Source of the DNA: Amblyornis subalaris
Taxonomy: Eukaryota > Chordata > Aves > Passeriformes > Ptilonorhynchidae
Reading direction: 5' to 3'
Assembly (NCBI GenBank): GCA_018881555.1
Contig: JACAXG010000075.1
Location: forward strand, 2,842,300 to 2,906,299
DNA length: 64,000 nt
The notes below the pieces were generated by a model. It had not been told where the DNA came from, searched no databases, and was given only the letters and a program-made list of their open reading frames with translations. Numbering within the stretch: the first letter of the stretch is position 1; every line of letters begins with the position of its first letter. Both the position numbers and the translations under genes were made by a program. Below are positions 63,834 through 64,000 of this stretch, piece by piece.

Positions 63834-64000
63834 CTGGGAAAAAAAAACAAACATAAAATGAGGCAGGTGCAGGGACTCACGGTGTCCTGTAACTGTTCTA
63901 TCAGAANTACTTAGTGGATATGTTTATGCCACAAGCTCAGTTTATTTATAAAACCCATGAACTGTCCTAGGAAGTACCTAGAAGACTATTTCCCCCAGCA
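63834..64000 (-). other. TAX1BP3 intron, 3' part
   Basis: Pyrimidine-rich on the gene strand just before the acceptor. No further exon is visible to the window end. Confidence 0.7.

Overview
The window is nuclear DNA of a bird. Six spliced genes have reading frames that match vertebrate proteins exon for exon. Fragments of the avian LINE CR1 are present, and the TRPV1 protein has the same length (843 residues) and vanilloid-pocket residues as chicken TRPV1. The gene order is ASPA - TRPV3 - TRPV1 - SHPK - CTNS - TAX1BP3, the same conserved block as human 17p13. No bacterial, viral or plasmid signal was seen. Exon borders were read by hand from splice signals, phase and family similarity, and each complete gene closes to a full-length frame.

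Layout: 782-2869 (+) is the 3' part of ASPA (aspartoacylase), with its first two coding exons lying before the window. 5914-19121 (-) is TRPV3 in 17 coding exons (787 aa). 19126-33273 is a 14 kb non-coding interval with a small CpG-rich patch near 23.05-23.33 kb that may be a TRPV3 5' exon or promoter. 33274-41826 (-) is TRPV1 in 15 coding exons (843 aa). 41841-46818 is non-coding and holds a CR1 fragment and a 36-bp tandem repeat. 46819-54812 (-) is SHPK in 7 exons (472 aa). 54.6-55.7 kb is a CpG island that acts as a head-to-head promoter. 55744-61370 (+) is CTNS in 10 coding exons (367 aa). 63696-63833 (-) is the last coding exon of TAX1BP3, converging on CTNS.

Functionally, TRPV3 and TRPV1 are tandem duplicates encoding heat- and chemical-gated cation channels, and several of their exons still have identical lengths. 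SHPK (sedoheptulose phosphorylation) and CTNS (lysosomal cystine export) share one promoter region with candidate ZNF143/THAP11-type elements and a TFEB-type (CLEAR) E-box. ASPA/TRPV3 and CTNS/TAX1BP3 are tail-to-tail pairs with closely spaced poly(A) signals.

I found no undescribed biological system. The points most worth a second look are a GC-AG intron in TRPV3, the TRPV1 vanilloid-site residues, a degenerate C-terminal lysosomal sorting motif in CTNS, an SHPK stop codon overlapping its best poly(A) signal, the elements in the SHPK-CTNS promoter, and a CpG-rich candidate first exon for TRPV3.
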